Positions 44,568-52,093 of a stretch of 64,000 nt of DNA are shown one piece after another (positions within the stretch are counted from its first letter, which is position 1; each line of letters begins with the position of its first letter). The translations under genes and the position numbers were made by a program. The notes beneath the pieces were generated by a model, which saw nothing but the letters and a program-made list of their open reading frames with translations, was not told where the DNA came from and ran no database searches. The DNA comes from Streptomyces sp. WM6378 (GTDB lineage: Bacteria > Actinomycetota > Actinomycetes > Streptomycetales > Streptomycetaceae): positions 93,976-157,975 of the forward strand of contig NZ_LGDD01000317.1 of assembly GCF_001279695.1 (NCBI RefSeq). The letters are read 5' to 3'.

Positions 44568-44602
44568 ATTCAGCATCGGGAACTCTGTTCAGAATACCGA
44601 AC
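44568..44602. promoter_or_regulatory. Two IclR-type boxes, xTTCAGnAT-N4-GAAC
   Basis: ATTCAGCATCGGGAAC (44568-44583) and GTTCAGAATACCGAAC (44587-44602) share xTTCAG-N-AT and GAAC at the same spacing and start 19 bases apart. They lie between the divergent IclR gene (start 44498) and aldehyde dehydrogenase gene (start 44651). The form fits known IclR-family operators (GTTC-N8-GAAC). Confidence 0.72.
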
Positions 44603-44650
44603 AAGTCCTGGTGGGCGGCAGGAGCGGACCGGCAGTGGAAGGACAACGCG

Positions 44651-46180
44651 GTGAGCGCAGCAGCACCAGTCTGGAGTGTCGACCCCCGAACGGGGAAGCC
44701 GCGTGAAGAGGTTGCGGTCGAAGCCACGCCCGAAGAGGTCGACCAGGCCGTCCGGGCCGCCCACGCCGCGCGCGGTGCGCTGGCCGGCCTGAGCGTACGC
44801 GCCGTGTTCCTGCGGACCGCGGCCGACCTCCTGGACGCCTCGGCCGAGCACGTGGTGGAGGCCGCCGACGCCGAGACGGCGCTCGGCCCGGTCCGCCTGA
44901 AGGGCGAACTGGCCCGGACCACCGCCCAGTTGAGGGCGTTCGCCGAGGCCGTCGAGGACGGCTCCTTCCTCGACATACGCATCGACCACGCCGACCCGAC
45001 CCGCACACCGCCGTGGCCGGACCTCAGGCGCGTCAAGATCCCGCTCGGCGTCGTCGCCGTCTACGCGGCCTCCAACTTCCCGCTGGCCTTCTCCGTGCCC
45101 GGCGGCGACACCGCGAGCGCGCTCGCGGCCGGCTGCCCGGTCGTGGTCAAGGCGCACCCCGACCACCCGGCGACCTCGGAGCTCTGCGTCTCGCTCCTTC
45201 GCCGCGCGGCGGCTCGGGTCGGCCTCCCCGAGGACGTCGTGGTCCTGGTGCACGGCTTCACCGCGGGCGTCGAGCTCGTACGTCATCCGCTGGTGTCGGC
45301 CGCCGGGTTCACCGGGTCGGTGCGCGGCGGGCGGGCGCTGTTCGACGCGGCGGCCGCGCGGCCCGTGCCGATCCCCTTCCACGGCGAGCTCGGCTCGCTG
45401 AACCCCGTCGTGGTGACGGCGGCGGCCGCCGAGGAGCGCGGCGAGCAGATCGGGGCCGGTCTCGGCGCCTCGATGACCATGGGCGTCGGCCAGTTCTGCA
45501 CCAAGCCGGGCTTCGTGCTCGCTCCCGGGGGCGAGGCGGGCGACGCCCTGCTCAAGGCCCTGACGGCCGCCGTCAGCGACACCGAAGCCGGGGTCATGCT
45601 CGACCACCGGATGCGGGACGCGTTCGTCGCCGGGGTCGCCGAGCGGGCCGCGCTGCCGGGCGTCGAGGCCCCGGTGACGCCCGGCGCGGGCGGCGAGCAC
45701 ACGGTGAGCGGCGGATTCCTGACCGTACCGGCGGCGCTCCTTGCCGCGCAGGGCGAGCACGACCTGCTCCTGGAGGAGTGCTTCGGCCCGGTCACCGTCG
45801 TCGCCCGGTACGCGGACGAGTCCGAGATCGGCGCGGTGCTCTCACGCCTGCCGGGCAACCTCACCGCGACCCTCCAGCTGTCCTCCGCCGAGGCGGCAGG
45901 TGAGGGCTCCGGTCCTCAACTCCTCGCGGAACTGACCAAGTTGGCCGGTCGCGTGCTGGTCGACGGCTGGCCCACCGGGGTCGCGGTCGCCCCCGCCCAG
46001 CACCACGGCGGCCCCTACCCGGCGACGACCTCCACCTCCACGTCGGTCGGCGCCACCGCCGTGGAGCGCTGGCTGCGCCCGGTCACGTACCAGAGCACTC
46101 CCCAGGCCCTGCTGCCGCCCGAGCTGCGCGACGACAACCCGCAGGGGCTGCCCCGCCGCGTGAACGGCGCGCTCGGATGA
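44651..46180 (+). CDS. Aldehyde dehydrogenase (NADP+), probable 2-oxoglutarate semialdehyde dehydrogenase
   Basis: The 509-residue ALDH has the catalytic cysteine C283 in GVGQFCTKPG, general base E246 in FHGELGSLNP, the oxyanion-hole Asn in ASNFPLAFSVPGG (N142), and VVVKAHPDHPATSE in the cofactor site. These motifs match the NADP-dependent ALDH group used for 2-oxoglutarate semialdehyde in uronate, glucarate and arabinose catabolism. That substrate is exactly the product of the dehydratase at 34.7 kb. GTG at 44651 follows GGAAGG. Its stop overlaps the next ATG. Confidence 0.88.
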   Translation: MSAAAPVWSVDPRTGKPREEVAVEATPEEVDQAVRAAHAARGALAGLSVRAVFLRTAADLLDASAEHVVEAADAETALGPVRLKGELARTTAQLRAFAEAVEDGSFLDIRIDHADPTRTPPWPDLRRVKIPLGVVAVYAASNFPLAFSVPGGDTASALAAGCPVVVKAHPDHPATSELCVSLLRRAAARVGLPEDVVVLVHGFTAGVELVRHPLVSAAGFTGSVRGGRALFDAAAARPVPIPFHGELGSLNPVVVTAAAAEERGEQIGAGLGASMTMGVGQFCTKPGFVLAPGGEAGDALLKALTAAVSDTEAGVMLDHRMRDAFVAGVAERAALPGVEAPVTPGAGGEHTVSGGFLTVPAALLAAQGEHDLLLEECFGPVTVVARYADESEIGAVLSRLPGNLTATLQLSSAEAAGEGSGPQLLAELTKLAGRVLVDGWPTGVAVAPAQHHGGPYPATTSTSTSVGATAVERWLRPVTYQSTPQALLPPELRDDNPQGLPRRVNGALG

Positions 46181-46788
46181 CGCTGCGCCTGCCCGAACTG
46201 CCCTTCCCGCTTGAGCAGTTCGGGCCGGCCATGCCCTGGACGTACGACGACGGCGTCCTCTCGGTACGCGCCGGAGCCCGCCAGGACCGGTTCGTGCCGC
46301 CGGCCGGGGAGGGCCCGGAGCCCGCCTCCGACGCGCCCCGGCTGCTCGGGGCCGCCCCCGCGGGAGACTTCCAGCTGATCGCGCGGGCGACCGTCTCGTT
46401 CGAGGCGCCCTTCGACGCGGGCGCCCTGTACGTCCACGTCGGTGAGCGGCAGTGGGCCAAGCTCTGCCTGGAGCTCTCGCCACGGCGGCCGACGATCTGC
46501 ACGGTCGTCACGCGGGGGCTCTCCGACGACGCGAACTCCTGGGAGGTGGAGGGGGACAGCGTCTGGCTGCGGGTCAGCCGGACCGGCAAGGCGTTCGCCT
46601 TCCACGCCTCGACCGACGGCGAGCGCTGGATCTTCGTCCGGGTCTTCGCGCTCGGCACGGCTCAGGAGAGCGGGGTGGCACGGGTCGGGTTCTTGGCGCA
46701 GTCGCCTGCGGGCGAGGGGTGTGCGGTGGCGTTCGACTCGGTGGAGTTCCGGGGGTACGCGCCGAAAGCCCTACGGGATGGAACCTGA
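46177..46788 (+). CDS. DUF1349 (concanavalin-like) protein coupled to the aldehyde dehydrogenase
   Basis: The 203-residue protein has the DUF1349 jelly-roll signature: FQLIARATVSFEAPFDAGAL, YVHVGERQWAKLCLELSP, VVTRGLSDDANSW, and VWLRVSRTGKAFAFHASTDG then WIFVRVF. Related proteins bind or act on carbohydrate, but no reaction is known. The ATG overlaps the ALDH stop (ATGA), placing it in the sugar-acid operon. No signal peptide is present. Confidence 0.9.
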   Translation: MTLRLPELPFPLEQFGPAMPWTYDDGVLSVRAGARQDRFVPPAGEGPEPASDAPRLLGAAPAGDFQLIARATVSFEAPFDAGALYVHVGERQWAKLCLELSPRRPTICTVVTRGLSDDANSWEVEGDSVWLRVSRTGKAFAFHASTDGERWIFVRVFALGTAQESGVARVGFLAQSPAGEGCAVAFDSVEFRGYAPKALRDGT

Positions 46789-46803
46789 CCCTGGTGGCCG
46801 TTC

Positions 46804-47047
46804 CTGGGGCTCCGCCCCAGACCCCGGTTGAACCCCCACTGCACCCCTTCCCGAGACCCGCCGGGGGTGGGTGGGGTTCGGCTGCGGGCCGTGCGTGGCT
46901 GGTCGCGCAGTTCCCCGCGCTCCTAACTACGCCGGGTACAGGCACCTCCAGCCCGTCATGGGGGTCCCCCCTGGCCCTTAAGGCCTTGGGGGAGCTTGAG
47001 GACGAGCTCCCTTGAGGCGCGATACGGGGTCTGGGGCCGAGCCCCAG
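46804..47047. repeat. Interspersed element with 23-bp near-perfect terminal inverted repeats
   Basis: CTGGGGCTCCGCCCCAGACC plus CCG at 46804-46826 is repeated inverted at 47025-47047 with a single mismatch, and each end itself folds into a CTGGGGC/GCCCCAG hairpin. The interior has stop codons in all frames and the common Streptomyces string GGCTGGTCGCGCAG. The right 88 bases (46949-47036) match a second copy at 63910-63996 with three substitutions and one indel, and part matches 22.4 kb. MITE- or REP-like; it lies between a plus-strand and a minus-strand gene end. Confidence 0.8.
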
Positions 47048-47091
47048 GGTCCTTCACCCCCGGAGGGTCTCGGGAAGGGGCGGGGCGGGGA

Positions 47092-48474
47092 TCACTTGGT
47101 CGGCCGCAGGCGCAGCGTCGCCAGCGCCGACAGCGCGAACAATCCCGCCGCAACCAGCAGACTCGCCCGCAGCCCCGGAACGAAACCCCCCTCGCCCGCG
47201 ACCATCGTGCCGAACACCGCGATGCTCAGCGCCCCCGCGACCTGCCGGCCCGCGTTGAGGACGCCCGCCGCAAGACCCGCCCGCTCCTGCGGCAGCGCTT
47301 CCATCATCGCGGCGGTCAGCGCGGGCACCGAGATGCCGCAGCCCAGCGCGAGCGGGACCATCAGGAACGCGGCGAGCAGCGCGGGGGTGTGCTCGTCGGC
47401 CACGAGGAGCACCAACAGACCGGCCAGCGCGAGGAGTTGGCCGATCAGCATCGGGACACGCGGCCCGTACCGGTTCGACAGCTTCCCCGACAACACGTTC
47501 ACCACCGGGATCAGTGCGGTCATCGGGAGGAACATCAGGCCGGCCGTCAGGGCGGATTCCCCGCGCACCCGCTGGAAGTAGAGGCTGAAGACGAAGATCA
47601 CCCCGTAGAAGGCGACGCTGGCCGCGGCGCCCGCGCCGATGGCGACGACCACCGTCCGGTTGCGGAACAGGCCGAGCGGCACCACCGGGTGCGCGACGCG
47701 GCGCTCGATCAGCCAGAACGTCACCCCGGCGGCCAGCGCGATGGCGCCCGCCACGATCCGTACGGTGCCCTGCTCGATCACCGCGAAGGCGAGCGCGGCG
47801 AGCGCGATCGCCGCCGCCAGCTGGCCCGGCAGGTCGAGCGGCGCGGGACGTCGCTCGGTGCGCGGGGCGCGGGCGGTCAGGGCGAGGGCGGCGAGCCCGA
47901 GGGGCAGGTTGATGAAGAAGATGCCGCGCCAGTCCCACACCGTGGTCAGCGCGCCGCCCGCGACCGGGCCGAGCGCGACAGCGCCCGAACCCCCGGCCGC
48001 CCAGAGCGCCACCGCCCTGGCCCTCCGCGCCGGGTCCGGATAGGCCTGGCGGACCAGGGCGAGGGAGGCCGGCAGCACCACGGCCGCCGCCACGCCCTGT
48101 ACGACGCGGGCGCCGATCAGTACGTCCAGGTTCGGGGCCAGGCCGCAGGCCGCCGAGGCCAGGGTGAAGACGACCGTGCCCAGCGCGTACGCCTTCGCCG
48201 AGCCGATCCGGTCGGCGAAGGCCCCCGTCGAGAGCATCAGCGCGGCGAACGCGAGGGTGTAGGCGTCCACCACCCACTGGAGCCCGGACATGCCGCCGCC
48301 GAGGTCGCTTCCGATCGCCGGCAGCGCCACGTTCACCACGGACGCGTCCAGGGTGATCAGCGCGAAGCCCAGCAGGGAGGCGGCGAGAGTGAGGGCGGGG
48401 GAGGCTCCGCGCGGCGGCTTCGGGGCCAACTGGCGGTCGGTGGGCGGGGCTTGGAGTGCGGCGTTCGGTGACAT
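47092..48474 (-). CDS. MFS multidrug exporter, EmrB/QacA (DHA2, 14-helix) type
   Basis: The 460-residue protein has LDASVVNVALPAIGSDLGGG in helix 1 (the DHA2 motif D1), the loop ADRIGSAKAYALG (motif A), and helix 5 AAGGSGAVALGPVAGGAL with the exporter motif C. Fourteen helices can be counted. It exports hydrophobic or cationic drugs by proton antiport in characterised relatives; the substrate here is unknown. The ATG at 48474 is chosen. It is divergent from a GlxA/AraC regulator 70 bases away, which may control it. Confidence 0.9.
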   Translation of the reverse strand: MSPNAALQAPPTDRQLAPKPPRGASPALTLAASLLGFALITLDASVVNVALPAIGSDLGGGMSGLQWVVDAYTLAFAALMLSTGAFADRIGSAKAYALGTVVFTLASAACGLAPNLDVLIGARVVQGVAAAVVLPASLALVRQAYPDPARRARAVALWAAGGSGAVALGPVAGGALTTVWDWRGIFFINLPLGLAALALTARAPRTERRPAPLDLPGQLAAAIALAALAFAVIEQGTVRIVAGAIALAAGVTFWLIERRVAHPVVPLGLFRNRTVVVAIGAGAAASVAFYGVIFVFSLYFQRVRGESALTAGLMFLPMTALIPVVNVLSGKLSNRYGPRVPMLIGQLLALAGLLVLLVADEHTPALLAAFLMVPLALGCGISVPALTAAMMEALPQERAGLAAGVLNAGRQVAGALSIAVFGTMVAGEGGFVPGLRASLLVAAGLFALSALATLRLRPTK

Positions 48475-48544
48475 GCCCCCAGCCTGGCGAGGGTGAGCCG
48501 CGTACAGTAGTGGCCTGAATGCCATACGTCCGGAGGTTCTGGCC

Positions 48545-49504
48545 ATGCCGCTGCACCGGGTCGCCGTCATCGCGCCCTCGCCCGTCTCGATGTTCAACCT
48601 CGCCATCCCCGAGCTGCTCTTCAGCAAGGTCGAGGTGGACGGCGGGCCCGGGTACGAGGTGGTCGTCTGCACCCCTGAGCCGGGCCCGATCGCCACGACC
48701 GCCGGCCTCGACCTGTACGTGGGCCGGGGCCTGGACGCGGTCGAGGGCGCCGACACGATCCTCGTCGCCGGTACCGGACAGCGCTACGAGCCCGACCCGC
48801 GCACGGTGGCCGCGGTCGCGAAGGCGGCCGCCGAGGGCGTGCGCATCGCGTCCATCTGCAGCGGCGCCTTCGTGCTCGCCGAGGCCGGGCTGCTCGACGG
48901 CCGCAGCGCCACCACGTACTGGGAGCTCGCCGAGGAGCTGCGCAGGCGCTACCCGGCGCTCGACCTCAAGGGCGATGTCCTGTACGTCCAGGACGGCAAT
49001 GTCATGACCTCGTCCGGGTACGCGGCCGGGATCGACCTGTGCCTGCACGTCATCCGCACCGACTACGGCGCCGCCGTCGCCAACACGGTGGCCCGCAGGA
49101 CGCTGGTCGCACCGGTGCGGCCGGGCGGGCAGACCCAGTTCACCCAGACCCCGCTGCCCGCCGAGCGCGGGGCGGTCTGCGCGGACACCCGGGGCTGGGC
49201 GATGCGCAACCTCGACAAGCCGCTCACTCTGACCGACCTGGCCCGGCACGCGGGCGTAAGCGTGCGCACCCTGACCCGGCGCTTCCACGCCGAGAGCGGC
49301 GTGAGCCCGCTCCAGTGGCTCCTTCACCAGCGCATCGAGCGGGCCAAGGAGCTCCTGGAGACGACGACCCTCGCCATGGACCAGGTCGCCGATGCCAGCG
49401 GCCTGGGCAGCGCGGACTCGCTGCGCGGCCACCTCGTGCGGCGCACCGGGCTCACGCCGAGCACCTACCGGGCCACCTTCAGCAGGCTGACGGCGGCGGC
49501 ATGA
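48545..49504 (+). CDS. GlxA-type transcriptional regulator (DJ-1/PfpI domain plus AraC HTH)
   Basis: The 319-residue regulator has an N-terminal amidotransferase-like domain (about 5-180: VAVIAPSPVSMFNLAIPELLF, the elbow SICSGAFVLAEAGLLDG with a cysteine near 105, VLYVQDGNVMTSSGYAAGIDL). A C-terminal AraC double helix-turn-helix follows (LTLTDLARHAGVSVRTLTRRFH, then ASGLGSADSLRGHLVRRTGLTPSTYR). Catalysis is not expected in this family. It is divergent from the MFS exporter. TGGC-N6-GCCA near 48511-48524 in the gap could be its site. Confidence 0.92.
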   Translation: MPLHRVAVIAPSPVSMFNLAIPELLFSKVEVDGGPGYEVVVCTPEPGPIATTAGLDLYVGRGLDAVEGADTILVAGTGQRYEPDPRTVAAVAKAAAEGVRIASICSGAFVLAEAGLLDGRSATTYWELAEELRRRYPALDLKGDVLYVQDGNVMTSSGYAAGIDLCLHVIRTDYGAAVANTVARRTLVAPVRPGGQTQFTQTPLPAERGAVCADTRGWAMRNLDKPLTLTDLARHAGVSVRTLTRRFHAESGVSPLQWLLHQRIERAKELLETTTLAMDQVADASGLGSADSLRGHLVRRTGLTPSTYRATFSRLTAAA

Positions 49505-49588
49505 GCCGGGAGGTTCCTCCGGGAATGGGCCGGGCGCCCCGCGCGTTGGCGTAAAACGTACGACCTTCAACAAACTGAGAGAAGTGAC

Positions 49589-50296
49589 ATGCGCGTCGAG
49601 ATCTGGAGCGACATCGCCTGCCCGTGGTGCTACATCGGGAAGGCCCGCTTCGAGAGGGGCCTGGCGGAGTTCGCCCACCGCGACGACATCGAGGTGGTCC
49701 ACCGCTCCTTCGAGCTCGACCCGAACCGGGCCAAGGGCGACGTCGGCCCGGTGATCCCGATGCTGGCCAAGAAGTACGGCCGCACCATCGAGGAGGCCCG
49801 CGAGATGGAGGCGCACGTCGCGTCCAACGCGCACGCCGAGGGCCTGGGGTACCTGGCCGACGGCCGCGACCACGGCAACACCTTCGACATCCACCGCGTC
49901 CTGCACCTGGCCAAGGCTCGCGGCCGCCAGAGTGAGCTGCTCGACCTCGCCTACCGGGCCAACTTCGCCGAGGAGCGCTCCGTCTTCGACGCCGAGGTCC
50001 TGGTCGACATCGCGGTCGCGGCCGGCCTGGACGCCGACGAGGTCCGTACGGTCCTCGCCGACGAGGACGCGTACGCCGACGAGGTGCGCGCGGACGAGCG
50101 GGAGGCGGCCGAGCTCGGCGCCAACGCCGTCCCGTTCTTCGTGCTCGACCGCAAGTACGGGATCTCCGGCGGCCAGCCCGCCGAGGTCTTCACGCAGGCC
50201 CTCGACCAGGCCTGGCAGGCGCACACCCCGGCCCTGAAGACCATCGAGGGCGACGCCGAGGCCTGCGGCCCCGAGGGGTGCGAGGTTCCCCGGTGA
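49589..50296 (+). CDS. DsbA-family oxidoreductase (FrnE-like)
   Basis: The 235-residue thioredoxin-fold protein has the active-site C11-P-W-C14 in SDIACPWCYIGKARFE, the inserted helical domain (residues about 60-150), and the cis-proline loop GANAVPFFVLDRKYGISGGQP. The tail holds two more cysteines (EACGPEGCEV), seen in FrnE-type proteins. There is no signal peptide, so it acts in the cytoplasm as a disulfide isomerase or glutathione/mycothiol-type transferase. GAGAGAAG lies a few bases before the ATG. Confidence 0.93.
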   Translation: MRVEIWSDIACPWCYIGKARFERGLAEFAHRDDIEVVHRSFELDPNRAKGDVGPVIPMLAKKYGRTIEEAREMEAHVASNAHAEGLGYLADGRDHGNTFDIHRVLHLAKARGRQSELLDLAYRANFAEERSVFDAEVLVDIAVAAGLDADEVRTVLADEDAYADEVRADEREAAELGANAVPFFVLDRKYGISGGQPAEVFTQALDQAWQAHTPALKTIEGDAEACGPEGCEVPR

Positions 50297-50328
50297 GGGC
50301 CCTTTCATAAGAGTTGCTTAGGGGCATC

Positions 50329-50350
50329 AGTCAATTTTGCCCAATTGACT
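50329..50350. promoter_or_regulatory. Perfect palindrome AGTCAATT-N6-AATTGACT upstream of the PLP-enzyme gene
   Basis: Eight-base perfect arms flank TTGCCC, 30 bases before the ATG at 50380. It is AT-rich against a GC-rich background, typical of a repressor or activator site. The regulator is unknown; the MarR protein downstream has a different-looking site. Confidence 0.65.
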
Positions 50351-50379
50351 TGGGGTTGGCGGGGATTCAGGGTGGAGTC

Positions 50380-51429
50380 ATGGAACTGGACTCCCTCGCG
50401 CGCGGCGAATTCGCGCCGCAGACCACCTACCTCAACACCGCGAGCACCGGGCTGCTGCCCGCCCGGACCGTGGCGGCCATGGGTGAAGCCGTGGCCGCCT
50501 CGGCCGCCGGGGCGCCGACCGACATGTTCGGCGACGTGGAGGCGGCCCGCGCCGCCTACGCCCGGATCGCCGGCGTGCCCGTGCGGCGCGTCGCGGCCGG
50601 TGCGTCCGTCGCCGTCTACACCGGCCTCGTCGCGACCTCGCTGCCCGAAGGCTCCGAAGTCCTCGTCGCGGAGGCCGACTTCAGCTCGGTGGTGAACCCG
50701 TTCCACATGCGCCGCGACCTGAAGGTGCGCACCGCTCCGCTGGAGCGGCTCGCCGAGGCGGTGCGACCGGGCACCGCGCTGGTCGCGGTCAGCGCGGTCC
50801 AGTCCGCCGACGGTCGCATCGCCGACCTCGCCGCGATCCGCGAGGCCGCCCGCGCCCACGGCACCCGGACCCTGGTCGACGTGTCCCAGGGGGCGGGCTG
50901 GTACCCGGTCGACGCCGACGCGTACGACTTCACGGTGACGGTCGGCTTCAAGTGGCTGACCACCCCGCGCGGGGTCGCCTTCCTCACCGTCCCCGACGAC
51001 CTCGGCGGCCTGAACCCGATCTTCGCGGGCTGGGTGGCCGGCGAGTACCCCTGGGACGCCTGCTACGGGCCCGTCGAGGAACTCGCCCACTCCGCGCGGC
51101 GGTTCGACGAGAGCCCCGCGCTCTTCTCGTACACCGGGGCCCGGCATTCCCTCGCGCTCGTCGAGGAGCTGGGCACCGAACGCATCCGCGCGCACAACAC
51201 CGCACTCGCCGACCGCTTCCGCGCCGGGCTCGCGCCGCTCGGATACGAGCCGGTGGCCGCGCCGGGCTCGGCGATCGTCGCGGTGCCGGGGCTCGGCCAC
51301 CGCCAGGAGGAGCTGAGCCGCTCGGGCATCGAGCTCTCCAACCGGGCCGGCAACCTGCGTGCGGCCTTCCACCTCTACACCTCGGCCGAGGACGTCGACC
51401 GGCTGCTCGACCTGCTGCCCGCCCGCTGA
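50380..51429 (+). CDS. Class V aminotransferase / cysteine-desulfurase-like PLP enzyme
   Basis: The 349-residue fold-type I PLP protein has YLNTASTGLLP (17-27), LVDVSQGAGWYPVD with the cofactor aspartate, and the Schiff-base lysine K191 in VTVGFKWLTTPRGVAF. The C-terminal region ends GIELSNRAGNLRAAFHLYTSAEDV. A catalytic desulfurase cysteine is not evident, so aminotransferase, lyase or epimerase chemistry is equally possible; it resembles EgtE/isopenicillin-epimerase-like members. The ATG at 50380 follows GGTGGAG closely. A strong palindrome lies upstream. Confidence 0.87.
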   Translation: MELDSLARGEFAPQTTYLNTASTGLLPARTVAAMGEAVAASAAGAPTDMFGDVEAARAAYARIAGVPVRRVAAGASVAVYTGLVATSLPEGSEVLVAEADFSSVVNPFHMRRDLKVRTAPLERLAEAVRPGTALVAVSAVQSADGRIADLAAIREAARAHGTRTLVDVSQGAGWYPVDADAYDFTVTVGFKWLTTPRGVAFLTVPDDLGGLNPIFAGWVAGEYPWDACYGPVEELAHSARRFDESPALFSYTGARHSLALVEELGTERIRAHNTALADRFRAGLAPLGYEPVAAPGSAIVAVPGLGHRQEELSRSGIELSNRAGNLRAAFHLYTSAEDVDRLLDLLPAR

Positions 51430-51497
51430 GCCGGAGTCGCGGCCGCGGCAGGGGCCGCTTACGGCCGGGGGGTCGGGGCTCCCCGGCCGCCCCGCCG

Positions 51498-51989
51498 TCA
51501 GCAGCCGCCGTCGCCCGCCGTAGGGCACAGATTGGCCTCGACCTTCCCCAACAGCCTTGTCAGCTCGGCCCGTTCGGCCGCGTCGAGGCCGGCCAGGGTC
51601 TGCTGCTCCAGCTCGTTCCAGGCCGCCTTCACCCGCTCGTGGAGTACGAGGCTGTCCTCGGTCGCCTCGACCAGCGAGGCGCGCCGGTCCTTCGGGTCCG
51701 GGCTGCGCCGCACATAGCCCGCCTGCTCCAGGCGCTGGAGCATCTTGGTGACCGTCGAGGGGTCGAGATCGAGCAGCCTGATCAGCTCGGACTGCCGGGT
51801 CGCCCCCGCGTCCCACAGGTGCATCATCAGGAACTCCTGGCCCGGGTAGAGCCCGATGGTGCGCAGCAGGCGGCCCGCGGTGAAGCGGTGAAGGCGGGCC
51901 ACCCGGGAGACCGCGTGACTGAACGGGCCGCAGCTCGCGGCGCTCGGCAGGCGGGAGTACTCGGTACGGGCGGGGTCTTCGGAGATCAT
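51498..51989 (-). CDS. MarR-family transcriptional regulator
   Basis: The 163-residue product has a MarR winged helix: LYPGQEFLMMHLWDAGATRQSELIRLLDLDPSTVTKMLQRLEQAGYVRR with wing SPDPKDRRASLVEATE (about residues 48-110). The N-terminal helices AVSRVARLHRFTAGRLLR form the dimer interface. It is divergent from an old-yellow-enzyme gene, and two copies of TGGTCGGCCAA in the gap strongly suggest autoregulation and control of that reductase. Confidence 0.94.
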   Translation of the reverse strand: MISEDPARTEYSRLPSAASCGPFSHAVSRVARLHRFTAGRLLRTIGLYPGQEFLMMHLWDAGATRQSELIRLLDLDPSTVTKMLQRLEQAGYVRRSPDPKDRRASLVEATEDSLVLHERVKAAWNELEQQTLAGLDAAERAELTRLLGKVEANLCPTAGDGGC

Positions 51990-52003
51990 GCGTCAAGATT
52001 ACC

Positions 52004-52060
52004 TTGGTCGGCCAATCATTGCGCTACAGTGGCTCTCGTCGACATTACTTGGCCGACCAC
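52004..52060. promoter_or_regulatory. Twin MarR operators around the old-yellow-enzyme promoter
   Basis: TTGGTCGGCCAA (52004-52015) is a near-perfect palindrome. TTGGCCGACCAC (52049-52060) contains the same TGGTCGGCCAA core in opposite orientation, with centres 45 bp apart. TACAGT at 52025-52030 is the likely -10, so site 1 covers the -35 region and site 2 lies just after +1. Confidence 0.78.
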
Positions 52061-52093
52061 ATATTCCCCCCTCATGTCTCCCTGGAGGCCGTT

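Noticed and set aside
47054..50308. A 1084-codon open frame on the minus strand
   Set aside because: It is antisense to the GlxA-type regulator and DsbA-type gene and shifted relative to the MFS gene. Composition is non-protein-like.
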